Source: Acinetobacter schindleri CIP 107287 (GTDB lineage: Bacteria; Pseudomonadota; Gammaproteobacteria; Pseudomonadales; Moraxellaceae). From it: DNA of 64,000 nt. The position numbers and the translations under genes are program-made. Where the stretch lies: assembly GCF_000368625.1 (NCBI RefSeq), contig NZ_KB849575.1:613202-677201 (forward strand), given 5' to 3'. The notes beneath the pieces were generated by a model. It was not told where the DNA came from, made no database searches, and saw nothing but the letters and a program-made list of their open reading frames with translations. The first letter of the stretch is position 1. The number at the start of each line of letters is the position of its first letter. Shown in pieces: positions 8,067-16,905 of the stretch.

Positions 8067-9458
8067 TTAGCCTGCCAGATAAGCCAGTGAAGATGCAGAA
8101 ATATCTGCAGTCGATGTCGGCAGGTTGCGAATGAGCAGGGCATATTGCATATCAATATCTGCCGGAATCGGAATTTCGACGATATGCCCCGAACCTTTGG
8201 CATTTTCAATCAGATTGCCTTTACAGTCTTTGATCTCCGTCAAGGTGAAGCTAATGTTGCCTTTAGGCGTCATCAGCTCCAGTGAGTCACCGACTACAAA
8301 ACGGTTTTTCACATCGATCTTGATGTAATCTCCATTTCGCTCTAATATTTCACCACAGAAAATTTGATGATCAAAACTGGAAGAACCATGTTCATAGTTT
8401 TGATATTCACTATGAACATGGCGACGCAGGAAGCCTTCGGTATAACCTCGATTTGCCAAACCTTCCAGTTGGGTCATCAGTGATGGGTCAAATGGCTTGC
8501 CAGCTAAAGCATCATCAATGGCTTTGCGGTAAATCTGTGCAGTACGTGCACAGTAGAAATAGGATTTAGTCCGACCTTCGATTTTTAGCGAATGCACACC
8601 GACTTTGGTTAATCGTTCTACATGCTGGACTGCACGCAAATCTTTTGAGTTCATGAAGTAAGTGCCATGTTCATCTTCTTCGGCAGCAAACATATCTTCA
8701 TCGTTACGCTGAAGTAGGACCGGCTCGTCAAATTGATGTTGAGCTACTTTATGAGCTTCATCCATATCTTGGGAGCAGCAGCCTGAATCCAGATTTTTCA
8801 CCGGTATCACATCACCGGTCACATCTTCTTTGGCATCCAGAACTTTGTATTCCCAGCGGCAAGCATTGGTGCAGGCACCTTGGTTGGCATCACGTTTATT
8901 CATGTAGCCAGACAACATGCAACGTCCGGAGTAGGCCATGCACAGTGCGCCATGCACGAAGACTTCAATCTCCATATTTGGTACTTGCTGTTTGATTTCT
9001 GCAATTTCTTCAATGGATAGTTCACGTGACAGAATCACACGAGTAAGCCCCATATTTTTCCAGAACTTCACCGTTGCCCAGTTCACGGCATTGGCCTGTA
9101 CAGACAGGTGAATATCCATATGCGGGAAATGTTCACGCACCATCATAATCAGACCTGGATCGGACATGATCAGTGCATCCGGTTGCATCGCGACCACAGG
9201 TTCAAGGTCACGGATAAAGTTTTTCAACTTGGAGTTATGTGGCTGGATATTCACCACCACATAGAATTTTTTGCCAAGATCATGTGCTTCTTTGATGCCT
9301 ATAGCCAGATTGTCATGGTCAAATTCATTATTCCGAACCCGCAAGCTATAACGCGGCTGGCCGGCATAGACTGCATCTGCACCATAGGCAAAAGCATAGC
9401 GCATATTTTTCAGTGAGCCAGCAGGTGAGAGAAGTTCAGTAACAGGGATTATGCTCAT
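8067..9458 (-). CDS. trhP: tRNA 5-hydroxyuridine synthesis protein TrhP (U32 family, YegQ)
   Basis: Members of peptidase family U32 of this type (E. coli YegQ/TrhP) are not proteases; they are needed for hydroxylation of U34 in tRNAs, the precursor of mo5U/cmo5U. The sequence is very close to YegQ as I recall it: ELLSPAGSLKNMRYAFAYGA at the start, HLSVQANAVNWATVKFW, then the U32 cysteine stretch HGALCMAYSGRCMLSGYMNK and NQGACTNACRWEY. The final part is a beta-rich domain. The frame extends 6 codons upstream to an ATG at 9476; neither ATG has a clear SD, and 9458 matches the YegQ N-terminus better. It is first in an operon with yfhL. Confidence 0.93.
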   Translation of the reverse strand: MSIIPVTELLSPAGSLKNMRYAFAYGADAVYAGQPRYSLRVRNNEFDHDNLAIGIKEAHDLGKKFYVVVNIQPHNSKLKNFIRDLEPVVAMQPDALIMSDPGLIMMVREHFPHMDIHLSVQANAVNWATVKFWKNMGLTRVILSRELSIEEIAEIKQQVPNMEIEVFVHGALCMAYSGRCMLSGYMNKRDANQGACTNACRWEYKVLDAKEDVTGDVIPVKNLDSGCCSQDMDEAHKVAQHQFDEPVLLQRNDEDMFAAEEDEHGTYFMNSKDLRAVQHVERLTKVGVHSLKIEGRTKSYFYCARTAQIYRKAIDDALAGKPFDPSLMTQLEGLANRGYTEGFLRRHVHSEYQNYEHGSSSFDHQIFCGEILERNGDYIKIDVKNRFVVGDSLELMTPKGNISFTLTEIKDCKGNLIENAKGSGHIVEIPIPADIDMQYALLIRNLPTSTADISASSLAYLAG

Positions 9459-9604
9459 GACGAAATCGAAAGACATATAAAAAGTACGGCTTTTATTTTA
9501 TTCATCTAAAAACAAGATTCAACCAAGTAAATCACTCGGAAATCATGGTTTTTGTTGATATTTTCAACATTATCAAATAAGTAAAACTGAAATAAATATA
9601 CAGA

Positions 9605-10021
9605 CTATTGATCTTCGATTTCAGACCGTTCCAGGGTTTTCAGGATTTGACAATGGTCAACCGTAGTCGGCGTATTACAGCTATTTCTTAGCTCGGTAAG
9701 CTGAGTTTCAAAAACTGCTAATTCTTTCATTTTACTGGTGATATCCTGTAGATGCTGGTCAATAATATTGTTGACTGCTGTACAGTTCTGCTCGGGATTT
9801 TGCTCCAGTTCGATTAAGGTCTCGATTTCCTTTAAGGACATATCCAGATCACGACAACGCTTGATAAAAATCAGTCTTTTAAGCGCTTCATCATCAAAAT
9901 AACGATATTGATTATTTGCTCGAAAATTCGGCGTGATGAATCCTTTTTTCTCATAAAAACGCACCGTTTCAGTAGTTAAATGTGACTTTTTTGCGATTTC
10001 TGAAATTAGATACAAAGACAT
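9605..10021 (-). CDS. cadR: MerR-family metal regulator, CadR/PbrR type
   Basis: The 138 residues comprise an N-terminal MerR winged helix (ISEIAKKSHLTTETVRFYEK), a long dimerisation helix and a C-terminal metal loop. Cysteines at 80, 115 and 124 closely match the three-Cys pattern of CadR/PbrR (around 77, 112, 119), so Cd(II), Pb(II) or Zn(II) are the likely inducers. It is divergent from a CDF-type transporter with a 19-bp-spacer promoter between them, the classic MerR layout in which the regulator twists the DNA on metal binding. The exact metal cannot be read from sequence. Confidence 0.9.
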   Translation of the reverse strand: MSLYLISEIAKKSHLTTETVRFYEKKGFITPNFRANNQYRYFDDEALKRLIFIKRCRDLDMSLKEIETLIELEQNPEQNCTAVNNIIDQHLQDITSKMKELAVFETQLTELRNSCNTPTTVDHCQILKTLERSEIEDQ

Positions 10022-10034
10022 ATATACCTCAGGC

Positions 10035-10065
10035 TTGACCTTGGAGTTACTCCATAGTTTCTAAT
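10035..10065 (+). promoter_or_regulatory. MerR-type promoter/operator for the CDF transporter
   Basis: -35 TTGACC (10035-10040) and -10 TCTAAT (10060-10065) are separated by 19 bp, the overlong spacer of MerR-activated promoters. The spacer contains the dyad TGGAGT-T-ACTCCA (10042-10054), very like the ZntR operator core GGAGTcgACTCC. It faces the transporter gene at 10107. Confidence 0.85.
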
Positions 10066-10106
10066 CACTGTATCGCATTTCGTATAAAAATACATCGGAG
10101 AAGAAT

Positions 10107-10721
10107 ATGGCCTGTAGCTGTAGTCATGAACCGGCACCCATCAAGCCAAACAGCAAGTTTAGAATGGCTTTATGGATTGCCTTATGGATTAACCTCAGTA
10201 TGTTTCTGGTAGAGCTGATCGGGGGAGCCTATGCTCATTCTTCAGCTTTATGGGCCGACTCGCTAGATTTCTTTGGGGATGCAGTGAATTATGGGATTTC
10301 ACTGGCTGTATTAGGCGCAAGCCTGTACTGGCGAGCCACTGTAGCCTTAATTAAAGGCCTGACTATGGCAGCCTTTGGTCTGGTGGTGATGGCTAAAGTC
10401 ATCTATGCCTATCTGCTCGGTATTCCTCCTGAAGCCATCACGATGGGTATCATCGGCGCAATCGCTTTACTGGCCAATGTGATCACGGCTGTGATTCTTT
10501 ATGCTTTCCGTGATGGAGACTCAAACATGAAGTCTGTGTGGCTGTGTAGCCGAAATGATGCAATTGGCAACGTAGCAGTTATTTTTGCGGCCATTGGTGT
10601 ATTTGGAACCGGTAGTTTATGGCCCGATATGATTGTGGCGGTGATTATGGCCAGTCTGGGATTAACTGCAGGATATCAGGTGGTGAAGCAGGCATTACAA
10701 GAACGTCGTACACCTGCATGA
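10107..10721 (+). CDS. Small CDF-like cation efflux transporter
   Basis: The 204 residues form about six TM helices with no C-terminal cytoplasmic metal-sensing domain (full CDF proteins are around 300). The N-terminus has a CSCSHE cysteine/histidine motif that could bind metal. The TM2 site reads ADSLDFFGDAVNY (Asp where CzcD has His) and the TM5 site CSRNDAIGNVAV. It likely exports a soft divalent metal from the cytoplasm. GGAG lies 6 bases before the ATG. Expression should be induced by the divergent CadR-type regulator. The substrate is inferred. Confidence 0.85.
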   Translation: MACSCSHEPAPIKPNSKFRMALWIALWINLSMFLVELIGGAYAHSSALWADSLDFFGDAVNYGISLAVLGASLYWRATVALIKGLTMAAFGLVVMAKVIYAYLLGIPPEAITMGIIGAIALLANVITAVILYAFRDGDSNMKSVWLCSRNDAIGNVAVIFAAIGVFGTGSLWPDMIVAVIMASLGLTAGYQVVKQALQERRTPA

Positions 10722-10740
10722 TAAAAATTAATACTAAATA

Positions 10741-10769
10741 AAAAACCGGGCAATTTTGCCCGGTTTTTT
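10741..10769. terminator. Bidirectional terminator between CDF gene and fpr
   Basis: AAAAACCGGGCA-attt-TGCCCGGTTTTTT is symmetrical with A- and T-runs and serves both convergent genes. Confidence 0.9.
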
Positions 10770-10783
10770 AGATTCAAGGAATC

Positions 10784-11563
10784 TTATTTTTCAACGAACG
10801 CACGTTCAATTACATAATCGCCTAGAACACCCATACGTGGAGATTCTTTCAGACCGTGTTGGTCAAGAAGCGCAGCAACGTCATCAAGGAAGGCTGGGCT
10901 ACCGCATAGCATTGCGCGGTCAGTTTCAGGGTTAAAACGTGGCAGACCGATTTTTTCAAACAGTTCACCAGTTTCAATTGCAGTCGTTACACGGCCTTGA
11001 TTTGGATATTCTTCACGAGTTACCGTCGGGTAATACACTAATTTTTCTTTAGCGCCCAATTCTGAGAAGAACTCATGGTTTGGTACTTCATTCAGGATTA
11101 AATCTTGATAAGCCAGTTCTGAAATGAAACGCGTACCGTGAACCACGATAATTTTCTCAAAACGTTCATAAGTTTCAGGATCGCGAATAGTCGACAGGAA
11201 AGGTGCAAGACCAGTACCTGAAGACAACAAGTACAGATTCTTACCAGGATTCAGGTCATCCAGAACCAGTGTACCTGTCGGTTTTTTAGAAACCAGGATT
11301 TCATCGCCAACTTTTACTTTTTGCAGAATAGAAGTCAGTGGACCATCTGGAACTTTAATCGAGAAGAATTCCAGTTCTTCTTCATAGTTTGCACTTGCAA
11401 TTGAATATGCACGCATTAAAGGCTTACCATTGACCTCAAGGCCGATCATCACAAACTGACCGTTTTTAAAACGTAATGCAGTATCACGAGTCGTTTTAAA
11501 AGAGAATAATGTGTCATTCCAATGGTGGACGTGAGTAATCTTTTCGACGTTAAAAGCAGCCAT
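10784..11563 (-). CDS. fpr: Ferredoxin/flavodoxin-NADP+ reductase
   Basis: This FAD enzyme moves electrons between NADPH and ferredoxin or flavodoxin and is linked to oxidative-stress defence and Fe-S chemistry. The 259 residues match the bacterial subclass I FPR length. The FAD-binding motif is RAYSIAS (around 52-58), the NADP part has SSGTGLAPFLS (around 112), and MLCGSPAFLDD plus the C-terminal VIERAFVEK are typical. The frame opens at a TTG (11575), but ATG 11563 gives the family N-terminus MAAFNVEKI. It is divergent from trmO over about 105 bases. Confidence 0.95.
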   Translation of the reverse strand: MAAFNVEKITHVHHWNDTLFSFKTTRDTALRFKNGQFVMIGLEVNGKPLMRAYSIASANYEEELEFFSIKVPDGPLTSILQKVKVGDEILVSKKPTGTLVLDDLNPGKNLYLLSSGTGLAPFLSTIRDPETYERFEKIIVVHGTRFISELAYQDLILNEVPNHEFFSELGAKEKLVYYPTVTREEYPNQGRVTTAIETGELFEKIGLPRFNPETDRAMLCGSPAFLDDVAALLDQHGLKESPRMGVLGDYVIERAFVEK

Positions 11564-11668
11564 TAAAGGTCTCAATAAGTTATCAAATTAGAACAGGTTG
11601 CTATTCTAAACCAAATTCATTCTCGATAAACTGAATATATTTAATTGAGCTTATCAAAAAAAGTGATT

Positions 11669-12376
11669 ATGACTAAACTGACTATACCTGTAATCGGTAT
11701 AATAAAATCTCCCTATAAAGAAAAATTTGGTATTCCACGTCAGCCTAATCTGGTGGAAGTGGAATCCTATATTGAAATGCAGGCGCCTTATAATGATCTG
11801 CTGGCTTTTGAGGGAATTGAGGAGTTTAGCCATTTATGGCTGCTCTGGCAGTTCCATGACAATAAAAATCAGGAAAACAGCAAGTTTCGTCCACAGGTAC
11901 GCCCACCACGTTTAGGTGGAAACCAGAAAATAGGGGTGTTCGCGACACGTAGTATGTATCGTCCTTCGCCGATTGGTTTATCCGTGGTCAAGCTGAAAGA
12001 AGTGAAAAAAGTTGGCAAAACAGTCCGTGTTTATGTGACGGGCAGTGATCTTTTAGATGGTACTCCGATTGTCGATATTAAACCTTATATTCATTATTCT
12101 GATGCTGTGATGGAAGCGCAAAGCGGTTATGCTCAGGAGGAGCCAGTGCGCAAATATGTGGTCTGGTCGGAACAGGCAGAGCTGGAAAGAGAGCAGTTAG
12201 TCCAAACGAAAGGTCTTTCGGAACAAGTCATTCGGGAACTGGCAGAGGTTTTATCCCTTGATCCACGTCCAGCCTATCAGGAGGATCCGGAGCGAATTTA
12301 TGGTATGCACTTTGCAGATTTCAATATCAAATTTATTGTAAATGAAACGTCTGTCCTGATTGTAGAGATTGAGTGA
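11669..12376 (+). CDS. trmO: tRNA (N6-threonylcarbamoyladenosine37-N6)-methyltransferase
   Basis: TrmO (YaeB/TsaA) methylates t6A37 to m6t6A37 in tRNA-Thr using SAM. The 235 residues match. The N-terminal beta-barrel carries GIIKSPYKEKFGIPRQP, the SAM-binding region RPPRLGGN...GVFATRSMYRPSPIGLS is clear, and the C-terminal domain includes DPRPAYQ. A TTG at 11645 would add 8 residues, but ATG 11669 matches known starts. No terminator is visible between it and the convergent gene at 12420. Confidence 0.93.
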   Translation: MTKLTIPVIGIIKSPYKEKFGIPRQPNLVEVESYIEMQAPYNDLLAFEGIEEFSHLWLLWQFHDNKNQENSKFRPQVRPPRLGGNQKIGVFATRSMYRPSPIGLSVVKLKEVKKVGKTVRVYVTGSDLLDGTPIVDIKPYIHYSDAVMEAQSGYAQEEPVRKYVVWSEQAELEREQLVQTKGLSEQVIRELAEVLSLDPRPAYQEDPERIYGMHFADFNIKFIVNETSVLIVEIE

Positions 12377-12419
12377 TGGCTAAAGGGTTAGGGTACTTAT
12401 ACTTTCTGCTCAAATCATT

Positions 12420-13679
12420 CTAAAGTTTCAGCGTCCACCACAAAATTCCGATCAAAACTGCCATATGTAGAATCTGTACAGGTACAAAATACATCGCATA
12501 TTTGAATCCGCCTGACAGGCCGGAATTTACAGATTTTGCTAAAGCATGGGCTGCAAGGCCTATGAGCAGGGCCTGAATTAGCCGTGTATTGCTCGGGTCA
12601 CCCTGAATGACCACACTGGCCATGGCTGCATGAATCTCGAATAGTGAAGCCAGCAGGGTACCTGCCAGCAAGCCGGCATCGCCGAGTAAGAGTTCCAGCC
12701 CATAAATCGCAGCCTGAATCAGTGTCAAAGTGACTGCAATGATGACCGCTTCTTTCAAGCTAAACATCCGGCTATCTTCTTCTTTTTCACAATTTTCTGG
12801 CGGTTTGGCTTTACGCAGCAATAGAAATGCACAGGCAGCCAGAATGGCCATTGCCACTAAGGAAGGAAGCAAAATAATTTTAAGCCAGCTAAAAGATACG
12901 CCTCCGACCACAATGAACAGCAGTACTAAAGTCGAGATACAGGACATGAGTGCGGCACCCGCATTGGATCGAGCATCCATCTCACCTTTACGGACCTGTA
13001 GGCCCAGTTGGGCTACTGTGGCTGTGCTGGAAACAAAACCAGAGGCAATCGAAGAAAGCATCAGGGCATTTTTTGTAGAAAGTAAACGTTTGGCAATATG
13101 CGCTAGCGCCTGTACCACCAAAATTAAAGTTAAGAGTTTCAGAATCAGGTAGGGATTAAGCACCTTGCCCCATAGCGGTGTATCGGGTGTCAAAGGTAAA
13201 CCAATCAAGACCAATGCCAGTAACAGTAAACCATCCCGGAATTCAGCTTCAGTAATCCATTTTCCAGCAATGTTATGCATGGAATGTTTGGCCATCAGAA
13301 TGACGGTAATGAGTACTGCAAGTCCGGCAGCCAGCGGAATATTCCATAGACAGATTGCCCCAATAAAATAGGCCATCACAAAAGCAAGTTCGGTGATAAT
13401 TCCAGGATCATCCGGCTGATTTCGGATAGAGGAAATGACCATGCCACCAATAATTAGTGCGCCCACCAGGCCAGTGATTATTCCGAATAAAAAACAGATA
13501 GCTCCCAATAGGGCGCAGATAGCAAAAGAACGTAAGCCTGCAAAGCTTGGCTGTTGCTCCCGCTGTTTATGCCGTTCTCGTTCCAGGCCTATCAATAAGC
13601 CACAGCCCAATGCTGAAGTCAGGATAGTGAGCAGTTCCTGAAAGGAGCTGTCATTCATGGGCACTGCGCTAAAATCCAT
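12420..13679 (-). CDS. MgtC/SapB and DUF4010 family membrane protein
   Basis: The 419-residue inner-membrane protein has 11-12 hydrophobic segments. The N-terminal MgtC-like domain has ALGCGLLIGLERERHKQ, whose GLLIGLERE is the family hallmark. The rest is DUF4010, with SSIASGFVSSTATVAQLG as its conserved stretch. MgtC homologues relate to low-Mg2+ survival, but the role of this two-domain type is not established. The frame opens at an ATG 13721 without SD. AAGG lies 6 bases before ATG 13679, which I prefer; 13658 is a further option. Confidence 0.85.
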   Translation of the reverse strand: MDFSAVPMNDSSFQELLTILTSALGCGLLIGLERERHKQREQQPSFAGLRSFAICALLGAICFLFGIITGLVGALIIGGMVISSIRNQPDDPGIITELAFVMAYFIGAICLWNIPLAAGLAVLITVILMAKHSMHNIAGKWITEAEFRDGLLLLALVLIGLPLTPDTPLWGKVLNPYLILKLLTLILVVQALAHIAKRLLSTKNALMLSSIASGFVSSTATVAQLGLQVRKGEMDARSNAGAALMSCISTLVLLFIVVGGVSFSWLKIILLPSLVAMAILAACAFLLLRKAKPPENCEKEEDSRMFSLKEAVIIAVTLTLIQAAIYGLELLLGDAGLLAGTLLASLFEIHAAMASVVIQGDPSNTRLIQALLIGLAAHALAKSVNSGLSGGFKYAMYFVPVQILHMAVLIGILWWTLKL

Positions 13680-13889
13680 ATCCGGCCTTATTTTCAAAGG
13701 TATCTCTAAAATATAGGTCATAAGCTAGAGGATGAACAAGAGAGAAATGTGAGAGATAAGACAGGGTGAAAAGATTGGTAACGCTAAAGATTGGCATCAG
13801 CTAGCAGAAACAGCCAGAAGACACAGCAGGAGAATGCGAAAAATAGCAAAAACTTGTTATAGTGAAGGCAAGTTTAGGGGCCTATAACA

Positions 13890-15647
13890 ATGAAATTTGA
13901 CTTTGAAATTGATACCGCGTGGTGTCTGGAGCAACTTTTTAAAGACGGTAAGATCACTGATAGAGACCGTATGCTGGTACAGACGACGCATCGTCAGCGT
14001 GAACAGCTGAAATGGCATCCTTTACAGTGGATTGCCAATTTTAATCTGGTCGACCGTTCTCATCCCCAAAGTACACTTACCCTAAACCGTTTATGTCAAT
14101 GGCTGTCAGAAAAAACAAATCTGCCATTTTATATTATTGATCCTTTAAAAGCAGATGTTCAGGCACTTACCGCAGTAATGTCGCAAGAATATGCGCTCCG
14201 TAACCGTATTCTCGCCGTTGAAATCCAGCCAGACAAAATCCTGATTGCTACAGATCAGCCTTATAAAATGGAATGGGTGTCGAATCTACAGCAGAATATC
14301 AGCCCGCGCCGTATTGAACGGGTGCTACTGAATCCGGAACAGTTGCAGCGATATATTGTCGAGTATTATCAGGTTAGTCGTGCTGTCAGTGGATCACAAA
14401 AATCCTCGGCTTATGACCGTGAAAATAAGGGTGTAGAAGCACTTTTACAGCTCGGTGATTCGCAAAATCCAGATGCCAATGACCAGCATATTGTTAAACT
14501 GGTGGACTGGGTATTGCAGTTTGCCTTTGAACAGGGTGCCAGTGATATTCATATGGAACCACGCAAAGATACCGGGAAAATCCGTTTCCGTATTGATGGC
14601 GTGCTGCATACCATTTATAAAATGCCAGCCAATACGCTTACTGCAGTGATTTCACGTATTAAAATTCTGGGCCGGATGAATGTGGCAGAAAAGCGCAAGC
14701 CACAGGATGGCCGTCTAAAAACCCGTACGCCTAAAGGGCAGGAAACGGAACTGCGTTTATCGACCTTACCCACCGCTTTTGGTGAAAAACTGGTAATGCG
14801 TATTTTCGATCCAGAGGTATTGGTACGCAGCTTCCAGCAACTGGGTTTTGAAGGGCATTTGCTGAATGAATGGAACACGCTGACCAGTCATAGTCATGGC
14901 ATTATTCTGGTGACTGGACCTACAGGCTCGGGTAAAACGACTACGCTGTATTCAACTTTAAAGCAGCTGGCGACCGAAGAGGTCAATGTCTGTACCATTG
15001 AAGATCCAATCGAGATGCTAGAGCCAAGCTTTAACCAGATGCAGGTAAATACCGGGATTGATCTGGGTTTTGCCGATGGTGTACGGGCATTAATGCGTCA
15101 GGATCCAGATATCATCATGGTCGGTGAGATTCGTGATCAGGATACTGCCAATATGGCGATTCAGGCAGCATTGACCGGTCACCTGGTTTTATCCACATTA
15201 CATATCAATGATGCACCGTCGAGTTTAACCCGTCTGCATGATCTGGGTGTACAACCATTCCTGACTGCTGCAACGATTCTGGGTGTATTGGCTCAGCGTC
15301 TGGTGCGTAAATTGTGTCCACACTGCAAAGTAGAAGGCTTTATGGATGAGCAGGAATGGCAGCATTTAGCAGCAGATTATCCATTGGCCCGTCCAGAATT
15401 TGTGTTCCGTCCAGTAGGTTGTGAGGAATGTCGTCATACGGGTTATAAAGGGCGTATAGGGATCTATGAATTTATGCCACTGAGTTTGGCAACCAAACAG
15501 CTGATTGGCGCAGATGCCAACTTGAACCAGTTACGTGCTCAGGCGAAAAAAGAAGGTGTAGAGCCACTTAGAATTGCGGGCGCACGAAAAGTCATTGAAG
15601 GTGTCACCACGCTAGAGGAAGTACTACGTGTAGTGCCACTGAATTAA
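13890..15647 (+). CDS. gspE: Type II secretion ATPase GspE
   Basis: GspE is the cytoplasmic hexameric ATPase that drives the pseudopilus of the type II secretion system. The 585 residues contain an N-terminal MshEN-like domain (around 1-170), Walker A GPTGSGKTT beginning at about residue 343, the Asp box, Walker B DPDIIMVGEIRD and a His box STLHIND. The metal-binding tetracysteine is CPHC...CEEC (around 475-515), separating it from twitching ATPases. A PilB role is less likely because no pilC/pilD lies nearby. AGGGG precedes the ATG. No other gsp genes are in the window, as expected for Acinetobacter, where they are scattered. Confidence 0.93.
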   Translation: MKFDFEIDTAWCLEQLFKDGKITDRDRMLVQTTHRQREQLKWHPLQWIANFNLVDRSHPQSTLTLNRLCQWLSEKTNLPFYIIDPLKADVQALTAVMSQEYALRNRILAVEIQPDKILIATDQPYKMEWVSNLQQNISPRRIERVLLNPEQLQRYIVEYYQVSRAVSGSQKSSAYDRENKGVEALLQLGDSQNPDANDQHIVKLVDWVLQFAFEQGASDIHMEPRKDTGKIRFRIDGVLHTIYKMPANTLTAVISRIKILGRMNVAEKRKPQDGRLKTRTPKGQETELRLSTLPTAFGEKLVMRIFDPEVLVRSFQQLGFEGHLLNEWNTLTSHSHGIILVTGPTGSGKTTTLYSTLKQLATEEVNVCTIEDPIEMLEPSFNQMQVNTGIDLGFADGVRALMRQDPDIIMVGEIRDQDTANMAIQAALTGHLVLSTLHINDAPSSLTRLHDLGVQPFLTAATILGVLAQRLVRKLCPHCKVEGFMDEQEWQHLAADYPLARPEFVFRPVGCEECRHTGYKGRIGIYEFMPLSLATKQLIGADANLNQLRAQAKKEGVEPLRIAGARKVIEGVTTLEEVLRVVPLN

Positions 15648-15750
15648 CTTTTAAAACCCATTTTTGAAAATGAAGTTTTCTTAAGATTCAATTCATCTTT
15701 AGCTGTTTTAATAGTTTCATCGAAACAAGACAGCTTAAAAGGTACTGAAT

Positions 15751-16113
15751 ATGAAAAATATGACCAAAGCATTTGTAGCAGTGGCACTTATTGGCTCAGC
15801 AACAACTGTGACTATGGCAGAAAGTACAGTAAACCAAAGCGCTTTTGCCAAAACTGTAACTGTAAAACAAGCACTCACCATGAAAGATGACAGCAAGGTA
15901 CAAATCAAAGGTCATGTGGTGAAATCAGTAGGCGACGAAAAATATCAGTTCCGTGACAACACAGGCAGCATCAATGTCGAAATTGATGATGAGTTATGGC
16001 AAGGCAAACCGATTTCTGCCAAAACACCAGTAACCATTATTGGTGAAGTAGATATCGATTACAAACCAGCGAAACGTGTTGAAATTGATGTTGATGAAGT
16101 GCGTTTCAATTAA
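15751..16113 (+). CDS. ygiW: YgiW/YdeI-family stress-tolerance OB-fold protein
   Basis: This small exported protein (120 residues) has a Sec signal peptide of about 23 residues ending near TVTMAES and one BOF/OB-fold domain with KVQIKGHVVKSVGDEKYQF and the family-typical DNTGSINVEIDDELW. Homologues (YgiW, YdeI, VisP) bind small ligands and aid tolerance to peroxide, cadmium and cationic peptides. AAAGG lies 8 bases before the ATG. It sits directly ahead of qseBC as in enterobacteria and Aggregatibacter, but a strong terminator separates it from qseB. Confidence 0.92.
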   Translation: MKNMTKAFVAVALIGSATTVTMAESTVNQSAFAKTVTVKQALTMKDDSKVQIKGHVVKSVGDEKYQFRDNTGSINVEIDDELWQGKPISAKTPVTIIGEVDIDYKPAKRVEIDVDEVRFN

Positions 16114-16147
16114 GGCATTGGCGATAGCCGAATGACCTGACTAGAGA

Positions 16148-16187
16148 AAACCACATGCAATATTACAAAAAGCATGTGGTTTTTTTT
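16148..16187 (+). terminator. ygiW terminator
   Basis: ACCACATGC pairs with GCATGTGGT around a 13-base loop and is followed by T8. Any read-through would enter qseB, whose ATG is 45 bases on. Confidence 0.85.
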
Positions 16188-16232
16188 GTTTAAAATTCAT
16201 GATTATATGTTGAAAATAAGGGGGAATTCAGC

Positions 16233-16898
16233 ATGCGTATTCTTTTGGCGGAAGATGATGCTTCACAGGCAGAAAGCATTCAGACCTGGCTGGAAATGGA
16301 TGGCTATGTAATTGACTGGGTTGAGCGTGGGGACCATGCCATTCTGGCGCTTGAACAGCATCAGTATGACTGTGTGTTACTGGATCGTGGTTTACCGCGA
16401 GCCAGTGGAGATCAGATTCTGACGACGCTACGTAAACTGCAGAAAGATACGCCAGTTATTTTTATTACCGCTCGAGACAGTATTGATGACCGGGTAGAAG
16501 GACTTGATTTAGGTGCCAATGATTATCTGGTCAAACCTTTTAGCCTGGAAGAATTGTCTGCACGAATTCGTGCCCAGATCCGCTTGCAGCAAAAAAATCT
16601 GAGCCATGTGCTGACCTGGGAAGACCTGCAGCTGGATATACAGGCTAAAACTCTGACTAAAGCAGGTGAAGTGGTGAACTTAACGGCCAAAGAATTTCAG
16701 ATTTTGCATAAATTGATGCAAAAGCCAGAGCATGTAGTGACCCGGGAACAGCTGGAAGAATCTCTCTATGCCTGGGGGGATGAAATTGAGAGTAATGCCA
16801 TCGAGGTTTTTATTTATCAACTGCGCAAGAAAATTGGAAGTCAGATGATCAAGACCATACGTGGGCTGGGTTATCGTATGCATAAAGCTGAAGGGTAG
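16233..16898 (+). CDS. qseB: OmpR-family response regulator, QseB-like
   Basis: The 221 residues form a receiver domain with phosphoacceptor D51 (LLDRGLPR), the Thr/Lys pair FITARD...LVKPFSLEEL, and a C-terminal winged-helix domain ending in IKTIRGLGYRMHKAEG. Sequence style and the ygiW-regulator-kinase order fit QseB/PmrA. A GGGGG run gives the SD. It probably regulates ygiW and itself. The kinase gene follows after 7 bases. Confidence 0.92.
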   Translation: MRILLAEDDASQAESIQTWLEMDGYVIDWVERGDHAILALEQHQYDCVLLDRGLPRASGDQILTTLRKLQKDTPVIFITARDSIDDRVEGLDLGANDYLVKPFSLEELSARIRAQIRLQQKNLSHVLTWEDLQLDIQAKTLTKAGEVVNLTAKEFQILHKLMQKPEHVVTREQLEESLYAWGDEIESNAIEVFIYQLRKKIGSQMIKTIRGLGYRMHKAEG

Positions 16899-16905
16899 AT
16901 CAATC

